A stretch of DNA of 5,165 nucleotides from Bacteroidota bacterium. GTDB lineage: Bacteria; Bacteroidota; Bacteroidia; Chitinophagales; UBA2359. Both the position numbers and the translations under genes were made by a program. Position 1 is the first letter of the stretch. Every line of letters begins with the position of its first letter. The stretch lies in NCBI GenBank assembly GCA_020631675.1, contig JAHDGT010000342.1, positions 1 to 5,165 of the forward strand, read 5' to 3'. The notes under the pieces are model-generated. The model was not told the DNA's origin and made no database searches. It saw nothing but the letters and a program-made list of their open reading frames with translations. Positions 1-5,165 of the stretch are shown piece by piece.

Positions 1-110
1 CCCAAACCACCAGTGGCCGTATCATAAACACGGCCATGGCAGTTTTCGGATGATTGGGGGAAAGCCTGAATAAAAGCAAGGGTCAGTAGTACGATAATGA
101 TCTTTTTCAT
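1..110 (-). CDS. N-terminus of a secreted protein (partial, 3' end outside the window)
   Basis: The minus strand has an ATG at 108-110 followed by 36 open codons to the left edge. The start reads MKKIIIVLLTLAFIQAF, a classic Sec signal peptide: two lysines, a hydrophobic core of about 12 residues, then a polar stretch (PQSSENC) where cleavage probably falls around residues 17-22. The mature part begins with CHGRVYDTATGGLG. Its G-x-V-x-D-x-x-T-G-x-x-L pattern resembles the first strand of carboxypeptidase-regulatory-like (CarboxypepD_reg) domains, which are common at the N-termini of exported Bacteroidota proteins, but about 14 residues cannot establish that. No Shine-Dalgarno sequence precedes the ATG, as is usual in this phylum. 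A TAAATTTG -7 box lies 25 bp upstream. The function is unknown; that the protein is exported is fairly secure. Confidence 0.7.
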   Translation of the reverse strand, partial: MKKIIIVLLTLAFIQAFPQSSENCHGRVYDTATGGL

Positions 111-135
111 AATGGAAGCCTGTTTAATGGATTCC

Positions 136-143
136 CAAATTTA
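136..143 (-). promoter_or_regulatory. Candidate Bacteroidota -7 box for the partial secreted-protein gene
   Basis: Read on the minus strand, this is TAAATTTG, an exact match to the TAnnTTTG -7 consensus of the primary sigma factor of Bacteroidota. It lies 25 bp upstream of the ATG at 110, which would give a short leader of roughly 18 nt. I do not see a good TTTG -33 element at the usual 19-21 bp spacing, so the call rests on the -7 box and its position only. Confidence 0.4.
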
Positions 144-202
144 TATCCACTCCAGAATAAATCCTATTATCATTTCTAACGTATATCAAAAAAAGCACTA
201 AA

Positions 203-239
203 AAGCCCGAATGACTATTAAAAAAAGTCATTCGGGCTT
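203..239 (-). terminator. Intrinsic terminator of the bactofilin gene
   Basis: Positions 203-216 and 226-239 are perfect 14-bp inverted arms (AAGCCCGAATGACT and its complement) around a 9-nt A-rich loop. On the minus strand the hairpin is followed by a run of five T (204 down to 200, partly within the stem), and a second run of seven T lies further on. The hairpin starts 28 bp past the bactofilin stop codon. The plus-strand exit lacks a T run, so it acts mainly on leftward transcripts. It shares the AAGCCCGA stem base with the terminator at 905-936. Confidence 0.85.
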
Positions 240-267
240 CGATCTATTCTGTTTTACAGCGCTTACT

Positions 268-627
268 TTATTTCGCATCGCTTTTCTTATGCGGCGGACG
301 CGTATCCATTTTAATCTCCGAATTAATGACCGCTCCTTTTTCCACTACCAATGAAGGGGTCACCAACTCACCGGATATATTTCCCTGTGGGCCAATATTG
401 ATTTGTTTGGAGGCATTGATCGCTCCTTTGAAAGCACCATTCAAGTCAATGGATTCGGTATCCACATCTATCTCCGTACTGCTTTGATCGCCTAGTACGA
501 CTTTACCAGAGCATTCTACTTTTCCTTCTACATTACCGTCTATGCGGATGTCGCCTTTAGCAAAGATGTTGCCTTTTACTTTGGTGCCTTTGGCAAGTAT
601 GGTGATGCCGTTTAGTGAATTGTCCAT
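268..627 (-). CDS. Bactofilin (polymer-forming cytoskeletal protein)
   Basis: This is a complete 119-residue protein of the bactofilin family (formerly DUF583). Bactofilins self-assemble without nucleotide into filaments made of a right-handed beta-helix; they act as membrane-associated scaffolds for cell-shape, wall-remodelling or polarity proteins. The evidence is the repeated short-strand pattern with regular Gly and Ile/Val spacing over about residues 8-106, including the family signature GDIRIDG at 25-31 and G-x-I-x-G-x-L turns near 82-88. A short polar N-terminus (MDNSLNG) and a basic tail (RPPHKKSDAK) flank the helix, and there is no signal peptide or membrane segment. The length is typical of compact family members. 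Many bactofilin genes sit beside an M23 peptidase gene; none is visible here, so its partner is unknown. The gene appears monocistronic, with a strong terminator 28 bp downstream. A 7-of-8 match to the -7 consensus (TATCTTTA, minus strand, 676-683) lies 48 bp upstream but has no clear -33 partner. Confidence 0.93.
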   Translation of the reverse strand: MDNSLNGITILAKGTKVKGNIFAKGDIRIDGNVEGKVECSGKVVLGDQSSTEIDVDTESIDLNGAFKGAINASKQINIGPQGNISGELVTPSLVVEKGAVINSEIKMDTRPPHKKSDAK

Positions 628-756
628 TTAGGCGTTGATTTATTTGGTTTATTGGCTTGTTTCGGGTGCGTTTCCTAAAGATAGGGCAAGGCTTTTATTG
701 TGGGGGTTTTTGTTTGTTTTTAGTTGGTTGGCTTGACTAGTACTACCGATCTATAG

Positions 757-822
757 GCCTTGATTTGTTTTTGTGTTTCTGTCGTAGGTGGGAGGACACA
801 CGGGTCCTCCCCTACAGGGGAA
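757..822. repeat. Palindromic intergenic repeat, copy 1 of a direct pair
   Basis: This GC-rich element lies in an otherwise T-rich spacer. It consists of a T-rich leader (GCCTTGATTTG then a T run), TTTCTGTC, and a large imperfect palindrome. The palindrome arms are 784-797 and 804-815, about 12 paired bases with a 2-nt bulge around a 6-nt loop, bounded by GTAG and CTAC. The 43 bases at 774-816 are identical to 841-883. The hairpin-in-spacer architecture resembles REP-type or MITE-type dispersed elements, but I cannot name a family. No transposase gene is visible. I see nothing further of note in the rest of the spacer before this copy (628-756), apart from the weak -7 match near 680 described with the bactofilin gene. 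Confidence 0.8.
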
Positions 823-825
823 ATT

Positions 826-889
826 GCCTTGATTTTTTTGTGTTTCTGTCGTAGGTGGGAGGACACACGGGTCCTCCCCTACAAGGGAA
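826..889. repeat. Palindromic intergenic repeat, copy 2 of a direct pair
   Basis: This is the second copy in the same orientation, starting 69 bp after copy 1. It has the same leader, shortened by two bases in the T-rich stretch (a G and a T missing), the same 43-base core at 841-883, and one substitution just after the core (A at 884 where copy 1 has G at 817). The palindrome arms are 851-864 and 871-882. Such high identity between non-coding copies suggests a recent tandem duplication, or two insertions of an active element. It lies 15 bp from the terminator at 905-936, on the side away from the beta-propeller gene. Confidence 0.8.
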
Positions 890-904
890 TGTTGTTATAA
901 TATC

Positions 905-936
905 AAAAGCCCGATGGATGACTCCATCGGGCTTTT
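905..936 (-). terminator. Intrinsic terminator of the beta-propeller T9SS gene
   Basis: A perfect 14-bp stem (905-918 with 923-936, AAAAGCCCGATGGA and its complement) closes a 4-nt loop. On the minus strand it ends in TTTT, 37 bp beyond the stop codon at 974. The stem also ends in TTTT on the plus strand, so it could work in both directions, but no plus-strand gene needs it. The sequence class (AAAAGCCCGA stem base) matches the terminator at 203-239. Confidence 0.85.
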
Positions 937-973
937 GTGGTTGTTCGTATCAGAACTTAGGTTTAGTACCGAA

Positions 974-3901
974 TTACTGAAGAACGATTTTCTTCGTCAT
1001 GCGGTTTTTCTTTCCTAAGCGGATAGAAGCCACATAGTTACCAGCTGCTAAGTCACCACGATTAAATGTATAAGTGTGCTCACCCGCTAAAGTATCTCCT
1101 AAAGAGATGCGCTGAACGATGCGTCCTGTCATATCATACAATACGAAAGATACTTGACCAGACTCTGGTATTTCGTATTGAACCGTAGCATTTGCTGCTA
1201 TTGGGTTAGGGTATACGTTGATGGCGCTGTTAGATGTAAGATCCTCAACACCTACAGGATAAACCGCATCATCAAATACTAGTAAGTCGAAATCACATTC
1301 GAAGCCAGTTGATGTGCTTACAGAACGGTAGATACCACGACCGTGTGTACCAATGTAAGTCGCATAACAAGAGCTGTTCAATGCAGGTACTAAACACGGT
1401 GCAACCCCATTACAGAATGGGTGCAAGTTACCGTCTGTTGCTTGAGCATGCATTAACTCTTGGCGAATACGGTGTACAGGTACATTACCGATACCCTCAT
1501 TCTGAGGCGTCCATGTATAAGAGCCATCTACTAAGTCTCCCATCCAAACACCCATTTCAGTAGCTGCTAAGAGACGGTCGCCATTATTACGATCAAAAAT
1601 CACATCTAATACAGGCATTGGAGGTAAATCTCCTTGAGCAGATACCCAATCCGCACCGCCATTTTCAGAAATGTAGATGTAGTCATCATTACCATAGTTA
1701 CCCATAGAAACCACTACGTCATTCTTAGAAGAACCAATATTAACTGCTGTGATGTAACGACCATTATCAACCATGTACTGGTCTATATCTAAATCATCCT
1801 GAACTTGATCAGCAGGGAAAATTTGTTCAGTAACAGGATTCACATAATAATCATTAAAATCGATATCTTCTAAATCACGAATACGCATTACACGTCCGTT
1901 GGAAGAACTTGCATAAATCACATCTCCATCATCTGACATGGCAACACCAGTTACAGTCGCACTACCTTGAATCTGACCAGGATTAAACCAACGAGGAATA
2001 GTACTAAAGTTCAAAGGTTCAGGTGTAAGCCAAACTCTACCATCTCCACTTCCTACAACTATCATCGCATTTTTAACTGGTTCTCCACCTGGTACCAATA
2101 GCGAGTTATTATAGCTTTCAATATCCTCCCATAATAAGTAAGGAGTAATGAATTCAGGTGCACCATCTAACTGACTATCACCCGTACATCCTCCTCCTGG
2201 GGCAACTGGCTGACAATCCGCACGCTGATCAAAATAAGGACCGAAAGACTCACCGCCATTAGACGAACGAACCATCGCACCGCTTTGAGAGGCTGCGAAA
2301 ACCGCACCTGGTACTAATTTAGATAATTCACAATAAGCACCATCACCACCATTCACTTCTACGGAAGTAGCTGCTGAATTGAAGTCGAAGCCTAGAAACT
2401 GTGTACCATTATCTTGCGCACCACCGATCATTCGGCCTTGGATATCAGCACCGATAGAGTACAACTGAGTGGCATTGAAGTTTTTATTCTTAGTCGTGAA
2501 AGTCGGACTTAAGTCTGACGCATTATCAGAACGCGAAACACCACCATCACTTACTACGAACATACGATCCGGGTTAGAGTGGTCGAAGATGATGTCGTGC
2601 TTATCCGCATGTAAGTAATTATCGTTGGTAGAAGACGTATTGATATTGTCTAACTGCTCCCAGCCACCTGTTTCACTCCACTGCCAGAAAGTCAAACCAC
2701 CTACGAAGAAACGGTTCTTGTCGGTAGGCATTACCTCTAAAGCAGTATCATAGAAACCTTGTCCATCACAAACACCACCTTCATAACGACCGAAGATCGC
2801 CAATAGATCACTACCTCCAGCACCGATCTCGTACCAAACATTACCACCATCAGTAGAACGTAGTGCTTGGTTCAAGCAGCTACTGCTTGAAGTAATGGTG
2901 ATCGCATATAGGTAATTAGGATCTTCAGGAGACACCGCGATCACTTTATTACCTGTAGCCAATGGGAATTTAACCCCATCGTTACCACTAAGGTCTTCGA
3001 ATGTTGTGCCATCAGTAGAGCGGTAATAGCGGTTGCTTGCTAAAACGTGTACGGTACCATTAGAAGCGATTGCAATGTCGTAAACAGTAGCTGCCGCTGG
3101 AATTCCTTCAGGTTCTGTCCATGTTTCTCCAGCATCAGTTGAGATTTTCAAACCTCTATTCGTACCAGCATAAATAGTGTTACCATAGCTTTCTAAGACC
3201 ATGATGAAAGCCCAATCTTCGCTGGTAGGGTCTCCGGAAGCAGAACCACCTTGTACAGAAGGCTCAGTACTTGGTAATAGAGAGAAAGAAGTACCCCCAT
3301 CTGTAGAAATGTACATACCACTACCCGGGAAAACCGAAGCACCAGAAGACCAAGTGCTGTACTCCCAATAGCCTAAATAAATTTGCTCACCTGTTCCTAG
3401 GAAAATATTTCCATTATCCGTCTGTGTGATAGAGGTCACTCCTAAATCAGGCAGGTTCTGATTATCAGGGTGGTCTACCCAATCTTCCCCTCCATTATCA
3501 GAGGTGAAAATACCACCAGATACACTTGCGGCGATCAAACGGTCTGGATTGTCTTGATCTACCAATAAAGCACGACAACGACCACCTACATTATTAGGTC
3601 CGATGAATTGCCAGTCGTATTCTTGATCTTTTTCAACATTCGTTGCTAGAGCCAAATCACGAGCTTTGCGCATGTCTTTAGGATCAACTGTACCTGTTTC
3701 TTGATTAGCACGGATCTTAGCTCGATACAATAAGGCTTTCTTGATGCCTTTGATCTGCGTGTAATCCGTCTTCTCTTCAGCAGGATTTTCTGCTGTTTGA
3801 GCAACACCTTTATCCGCTGTTTGATTCAGGGATAAATTTGCCCAATACAAACCACCGCCTATACAGGCAAGTAGCAGGGTAAAGAGTATTGATTTCTTCA
3901 T
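974..3901 (-). CDS. Secreted Asp-box (BNR/VPS10-like) beta-propeller protein with T9SS type A sorting domain
   Basis: I chose the ATG at 3899-3901 (975 residues) because it begins a signal peptide, MKKSILFTLLLACIGGG. An in-frame ATG 51 bp upstream would bury that signal behind 17 polar residues. After a charged linker (about 35-95), the propeller region opens with WQFIGPNNVGGRCRALLVD near 97-115, a hallmark of Bacteroidota proteins annotated as VPS10-domain or BNR-repeat glycosyl-hydrolase-like. Asp-box motifs of the S-x-[DN]-x-G-x-x-[WF] type occur near 133-141, 199-206, 254-261, 295-301, 349-356, 546-553 and 745-752, with degenerate ones near 458 and 856. This fits one or two sialidase-fold propellers. 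Residues 895-975, starting NVYPNP and ending KKIVLQ, form a type A C-terminal sorting domain that directs export through the T9SS and is normally removed on secretion. Asp boxes are structural, and no catalytic residues can be assigned, so a hydrolase activity is unproven; adhesion or carbohydrate/protein binding is equally possible. The gene ends at its own terminator. Confidence 0.9.
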   Translation of the reverse strand: MKKSILFTLLLACIGGGLYWANLSLNQTADKGVAQTAENPAEEKTDYTQIKGIKKALLYRAKIRANQETGTVDPKDMRKARDLALATNVEKDQEYDWQFIGPNNVGGRCRALLVDQDNPDRLIAASVSGGIFTSDNGGEDWVDHPDNQNLPDLGVTSITQTDNGNIFLGTGEQIYLGYWEYSTWSSGASVFPGSGMYISTDGGTSFSLLPSTEPSVQGGSASGDPTSEDWAFIMVLESYGNTIYAGTNRGLKISTDAGETWTEPEGIPAAATVYDIAIASNGTVHVLASNRYYRSTDGTTFEDLSGNDGVKFPLATGNKVIAVSPEDPNYLYAITITSSSSCLNQALRSTDGGNVWYEIGAGGSDLLAIFGRYEGGVCDGQGFYDTALEVMPTDKNRFFVGGLTFWQWSETGGWEQLDNINTSSTNDNYLHADKHDIIFDHSNPDRMFVVSDGGVSRSDNASDLSPTFTTKNKNFNATQLYSIGADIQGRMIGGAQDNGTQFLGFDFNSAATSVEVNGGDGAYCELSKLVPGAVFAASQSGAMVRSSNGGESFGPYFDQRADCQPVAPGGGCTGDSQLDGAPEFITPYLLWEDIESYNNSLLVPGGEPVKNAMIVVGSGDGRVWLTPEPLNFSTIPRWFNPGQIQGSATVTGVAMSDDGDVIYASSSNGRVMRIRDLEDIDFNDYYVNPVTEQIFPADQVQDDLDIDQYMVDNGRYITAVNIGSSKNDVVVSMGNYGNDDYIYISENGGADWVSAQGDLPPMPVLDVIFDRNNGDRLLAATEMGVWMGDLVDGSYTWTPQNEGIGNVPVHRIRQELMHAQATDGNLHPFCNGVAPCLVPALNSSCYATYIGTHGRGIYRSVSTSTGFECDFDLLVFDDAVYPVGVEDLTSNSAINVYPNPIAANATVQYEIPESGQVSFVLYDMTGRIVQRISLGDTLAGEHTYTFNRGDLAAGNYVASIRLGKKNRMTKKIVLQ

Positions 3902-4028
3902 ATGTATAAGTTTATGTTCAGTTACATTTTTATTGAGGCAGTTCAAACACAATTCTAAAGCATTTTCATCGAACTTGAAATTACTTATTTAGACGTTTGT
4001 CGACAATGACTATAGTATTTCAACAGTT

Positions 4029-4057
4029 AAAAAGTGAAAATGTGCGTTTGACTTCAC
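4029..4057 (-). terminator. Weak possible terminator after lipA
   Basis: On the minus strand, 8 bp past the lipA stop, GTGAA (4053-4057) can pair with TTCAC (4034-4038) around a long 14-nt loop, followed at once by five T (4033 down to 4029). The stem is only 5 bp, so termination here would be inefficient, and read-through into the beta-propeller gene 163 bp beyond lipA is possible. A near-match -7 box (TAGAATTG on the minus strand, 3952-3959) may instead start that gene separately. Confidence 0.25.
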
Positions 4058-4064
4058 AGAAAAA

Positions 4065-4937
4065 TCACAAATGTCTTTCCGCATGATAAGAAGAGCGTAC
4101 GAGTGGTCCGCTTTCAACGAAATCGAATCCTCTTTTCAGACCTTCTTCTTTATACATGGCAAATACATCCGGATGCACATACTCACTCATTTCTAAGTGG
4201 TGCTTGGTGGGTTGCAGGTACTGACCGATGGTCAATACATCACAAGCATGTGCCACCAAATCGTCCATGATCTCTAAGACTTCGTCTTTGGTTTCTCCTA
4301 AGCCCACCATGATGCCCGACTTGGTTCTACAGCCTTGTTCTTTGGTTCGCTTGATCTGCTCTAAGCTTCTGTCGTACTTGGCTTGCGGACGTACCTTACG
4401 GTAGAGTCGTTTTACCGTTTCCATATTGTGGGAAACGACTTCCGGCCTTTCGTCCGTGATCCGATAGAGGTTGTGCCACTTGCCTTTGAAATCAGGTATT
4501 AATGTTTCCAGAGTGGTACTCGGACTTAATTCCCTGATCTGGCGGATGGTTTCTGCCCAGATGACGGCCCCACCATCTGCTCTTTCGTCGCGATTGACCG
4601 ACGTAAGCACACAGTGTTTTACTCCCATGAGCTGCACGGCTTCCGCTACGCGGCGAGGTTCATCCTCGTCATATTCGGGCGGACGACCGGTTTGTACCGC
4701 ACAAAACGAGCAGGAACGGGTACAGACATTACCTAAGATCATAAATGTCGCGGTACCCGCTCCCCAACATTCGCCCATATTGGGGCAATTGCCGCTTTCG
4801 CAAATGGTGTGCAGACGGTGTTCGTTCACGATCTCGCGCACCTTTCGGTAGTTTTTACCTACAGGCAGCTTGACGCGTAACCAATCTGGCTTGCGACGGC
4901 GTTTGGGGGTGTCATTTATAATGGGTAATTCTATCAT
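4065..4937 (-). CDS. lipA: Lipoyl synthase
   Basis: This is a complete 290-residue radical SAM enzyme that inserts two sulfur atoms at C6 and C8 of protein-bound octanoyl groups on the E2 subunits of 2-oxoacid dehydrogenases and on GcvH, completing lipoate synthesis in the cytoplasm. Both iron-sulfur sites are intact. The auxiliary cluster motif C-x4-C-x5-C is Cys46, Cys51 and Cys57 (CESGNCPNMGEC). The radical SAM motif C-x3-C-x2-C is Cys72, Cys76 and Cys79 (CTRSCSFC). The C-terminal RSSYHA motif (281-286) supplies the serine ligand of the auxiliary cluster. Other family blocks are SHNMETVKRLY (169-179), MVGLGET (210-216) and GQYLQPTKHHL (238-248). The length is normal for Bacteroidota and somewhat shorter than the E. 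coli enzyme. lipB, which supplies the octanoyl substrate, is not in the window. The start MIELP is the natural one, as the basic RRRKPDWLRVKLP block follows it directly. The coding sequence looks more GC-rich than the beta-propeller gene. Confidence 0.98.
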   Translation of the reverse strand: MIELPIINDTPKRRRKPDWLRVKLPVGKNYRKVREIVNEHRLHTICESGNCPNMGECWGAGTATFMILGNVCTRSCSFCAVQTGRPPEYDEDEPRRVAEAVQLMGVKHCVLTSVNRDERADGGAVIWAETIRQIRELSPSTTLETLIPDFKGKWHNLYRITDERPEVVSHNMETVKRLYRKVRPQAKYDRSLEQIKRTKEQGCRTKSGIMVGLGETKDEVLEIMDDLVAHACDVLTIGQYLQPTKHHLEMSEYVHPDVFAMYKEEGLKRGFDFVESGPLVRSSYHAERHL

Positions 4938-4981
4938 ATCAATTGCTGATATTTTGTCGGTTTTATCGGCTTAAATCACAC

Positions 4982-5165
4982 TTAAAATGTGAAAGTGATA
5001 AAACGCTTAAAGATACTATTAATTTCGTAGTCAGCTAAACTTATCCTTGCTAGTTTTCCGTCAAAGAAACGTTTTGCCGCACAAGGGATTGCAGTGGTAA
5101 TGAGCCGCTTGAATGCGCCCTGTTTGGCGGCGTACGATAGCGACCTCGCGAAGCTCATTGTACGC
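4982..5165 (-). CDS. Unidentified open frame entering from the right edge (possible partial CDS or repeat remnant)
   Basis: On the minus strand a frame is open from the window edge to a TAA at 4982-4984. If translation starts at the internal ATG (5156-5158), it encodes 58 residues: basic, with AAKQGAFKRLI, IPCAAKRFFDG and KLARISLADYEI as readable blocks. The frame continues open past that ATG to the edge, so it could equally be the tail of a longer gene. I recognise no family, and there is no signal peptide or membrane segment. Caution is needed: a second minus-strand frame (stop at 5061-5063) and a plus-strand frame (open from about 5031 to the edge) are also open over 5064-5165. This is more typical of GC-richer non-coding or repeated DNA than of a lone real gene. 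If coding, it lies 44 bp upstream of lipA in the same direction. Confidence 0.3.
   Translation of the reverse strand, partial: RTMSFARSLSYAAKQGAFKRLITTAIPCAAKRFFDGKLARISLADYEINSIFKRFITFTF
5008..5039 (-). promoter_or_regulatory. Candidate lipA promoter
   Basis: On the minus strand, TATCTTTA (5008-5015) matches seven of eight positions of the TAnnTTTG -7 consensus. TTTA (5036-5039), three of four for the TTTG -33 element, lies exactly 20 bp further upstream. Initiation here would give a leader of about 65 nt before the lipA ATG. The site overlaps the end of the unidentified open frame at 4982-5165. The match is imperfect and the region is AT-rich, so chance is a real possibility. Confidence 0.3.

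Noticed and set aside
757..889. The two direct repeats as a minimal CRISPR array
   Set aside because: There are only two units, nearly contiguous with no unique spacer between them, the repeat itself is a long palindrome, and no cas gene is near.
1309..1563. Plus-strand open frame of 84 codons
   Set aside because: It lies wholly inside the beta-propeller gene on the opposite strand, has low-complexity, non-family-like content and no independent support; it is a shadow of the real gene.
3902..3952. Upstream in-frame ATG extending the beta-propeller protein by 17 residues
   Set aside because: The extension (MCLNCLNKNVTEHKLIH) is polar and precedes a perfect signal-peptide start at MKKSILF, which would be non-functional if internal. 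The region is better read as leader and promoter DNA.
3997..4006. Perfect 10-bp palindrome TTGTCGACAA between lipA and the beta-propeller gene, considered as an operator
   Set aside because: A single 10-bp palindrome in a spacer of this size is not far from chance, it has no second copy in the window, and no adjacent regulator gene supports it.
4471..4851. Plus-strand open frame of 126 codons
   Set aside because: It is antisense to the conserved core of lipA, including its cluster-binding cysteines, so its openness follows from lipA codon use. It has no recognisable domain.
4976..4992. Small hairpin TCACA-loop-TGTGA as a terminator of the right-edge frame or a lipA leader regulator
   Set aside because: It has only 5 bp of stem with a 7-nt loop and a three-base T run; it is too weak to call, and no known riboswitch architecture is recognisable in the lipA leader.

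Overview
The window comes from a member of the Bacteroidota, most likely an environmental, gliding-type lineage; Saprospiria or a relative is only a guess. The main evidence is a large secreted protein that ends in a type IX secretion (T9SS) C-terminal sorting domain, a system confined to this phylum and close relatives. The lipoyl synthase and bactofilin also read as Bacteroidota versions. Starts lack Shine-Dalgarno sequences, and some upstream regions carry TAnnTTTG-like -7 boxes. Every recognised gene is on the minus strand, so transcription runs from right to left.

Layout from left to right: (1) 1-110, the first 36 codons of a secreted protein whose body lies outside the window, with a good -7 box 25 bp upstream. 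(2) 203-239, a strong intrinsic terminator for the next gene. (3) 268-627, a small complete bactofilin (polymer-forming cytoskeletal protein). (4) 628-973, a gap holding two direct copies of a palindromic, GC-rich element (757-822 and 826-889) and a strong terminator (905-936). (5) 974-3901, a 975-residue secreted Asp-box/BNR beta-propeller protein with a T9SS type A sorting domain. (6) 3902-4064, a short AT-rich spacer. (7) 4065-4937, lipA, lipoyl synthase. (8) 4938-5165, a spacer that grades into a GC-richer end with an unidentified open frame running off the edge.

The genes do not form an obvious functional unit. Strong terminators follow the bactofilin and beta-propeller genes, and the spacers are long, which suggests mostly independent transcription units: a housekeeping cofactor gene (lipA), an exported surface or secreted protein, a cytoskeletal scaffold, and another exported protein. 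I see no CRISPR array, tRNA, rRNA, transposase, phage gene or defence system. The parts least explained by ordinary annotation are the tandem palindromic repeat and the multi-frame-open right edge. I found no convincing previously undescribed system.
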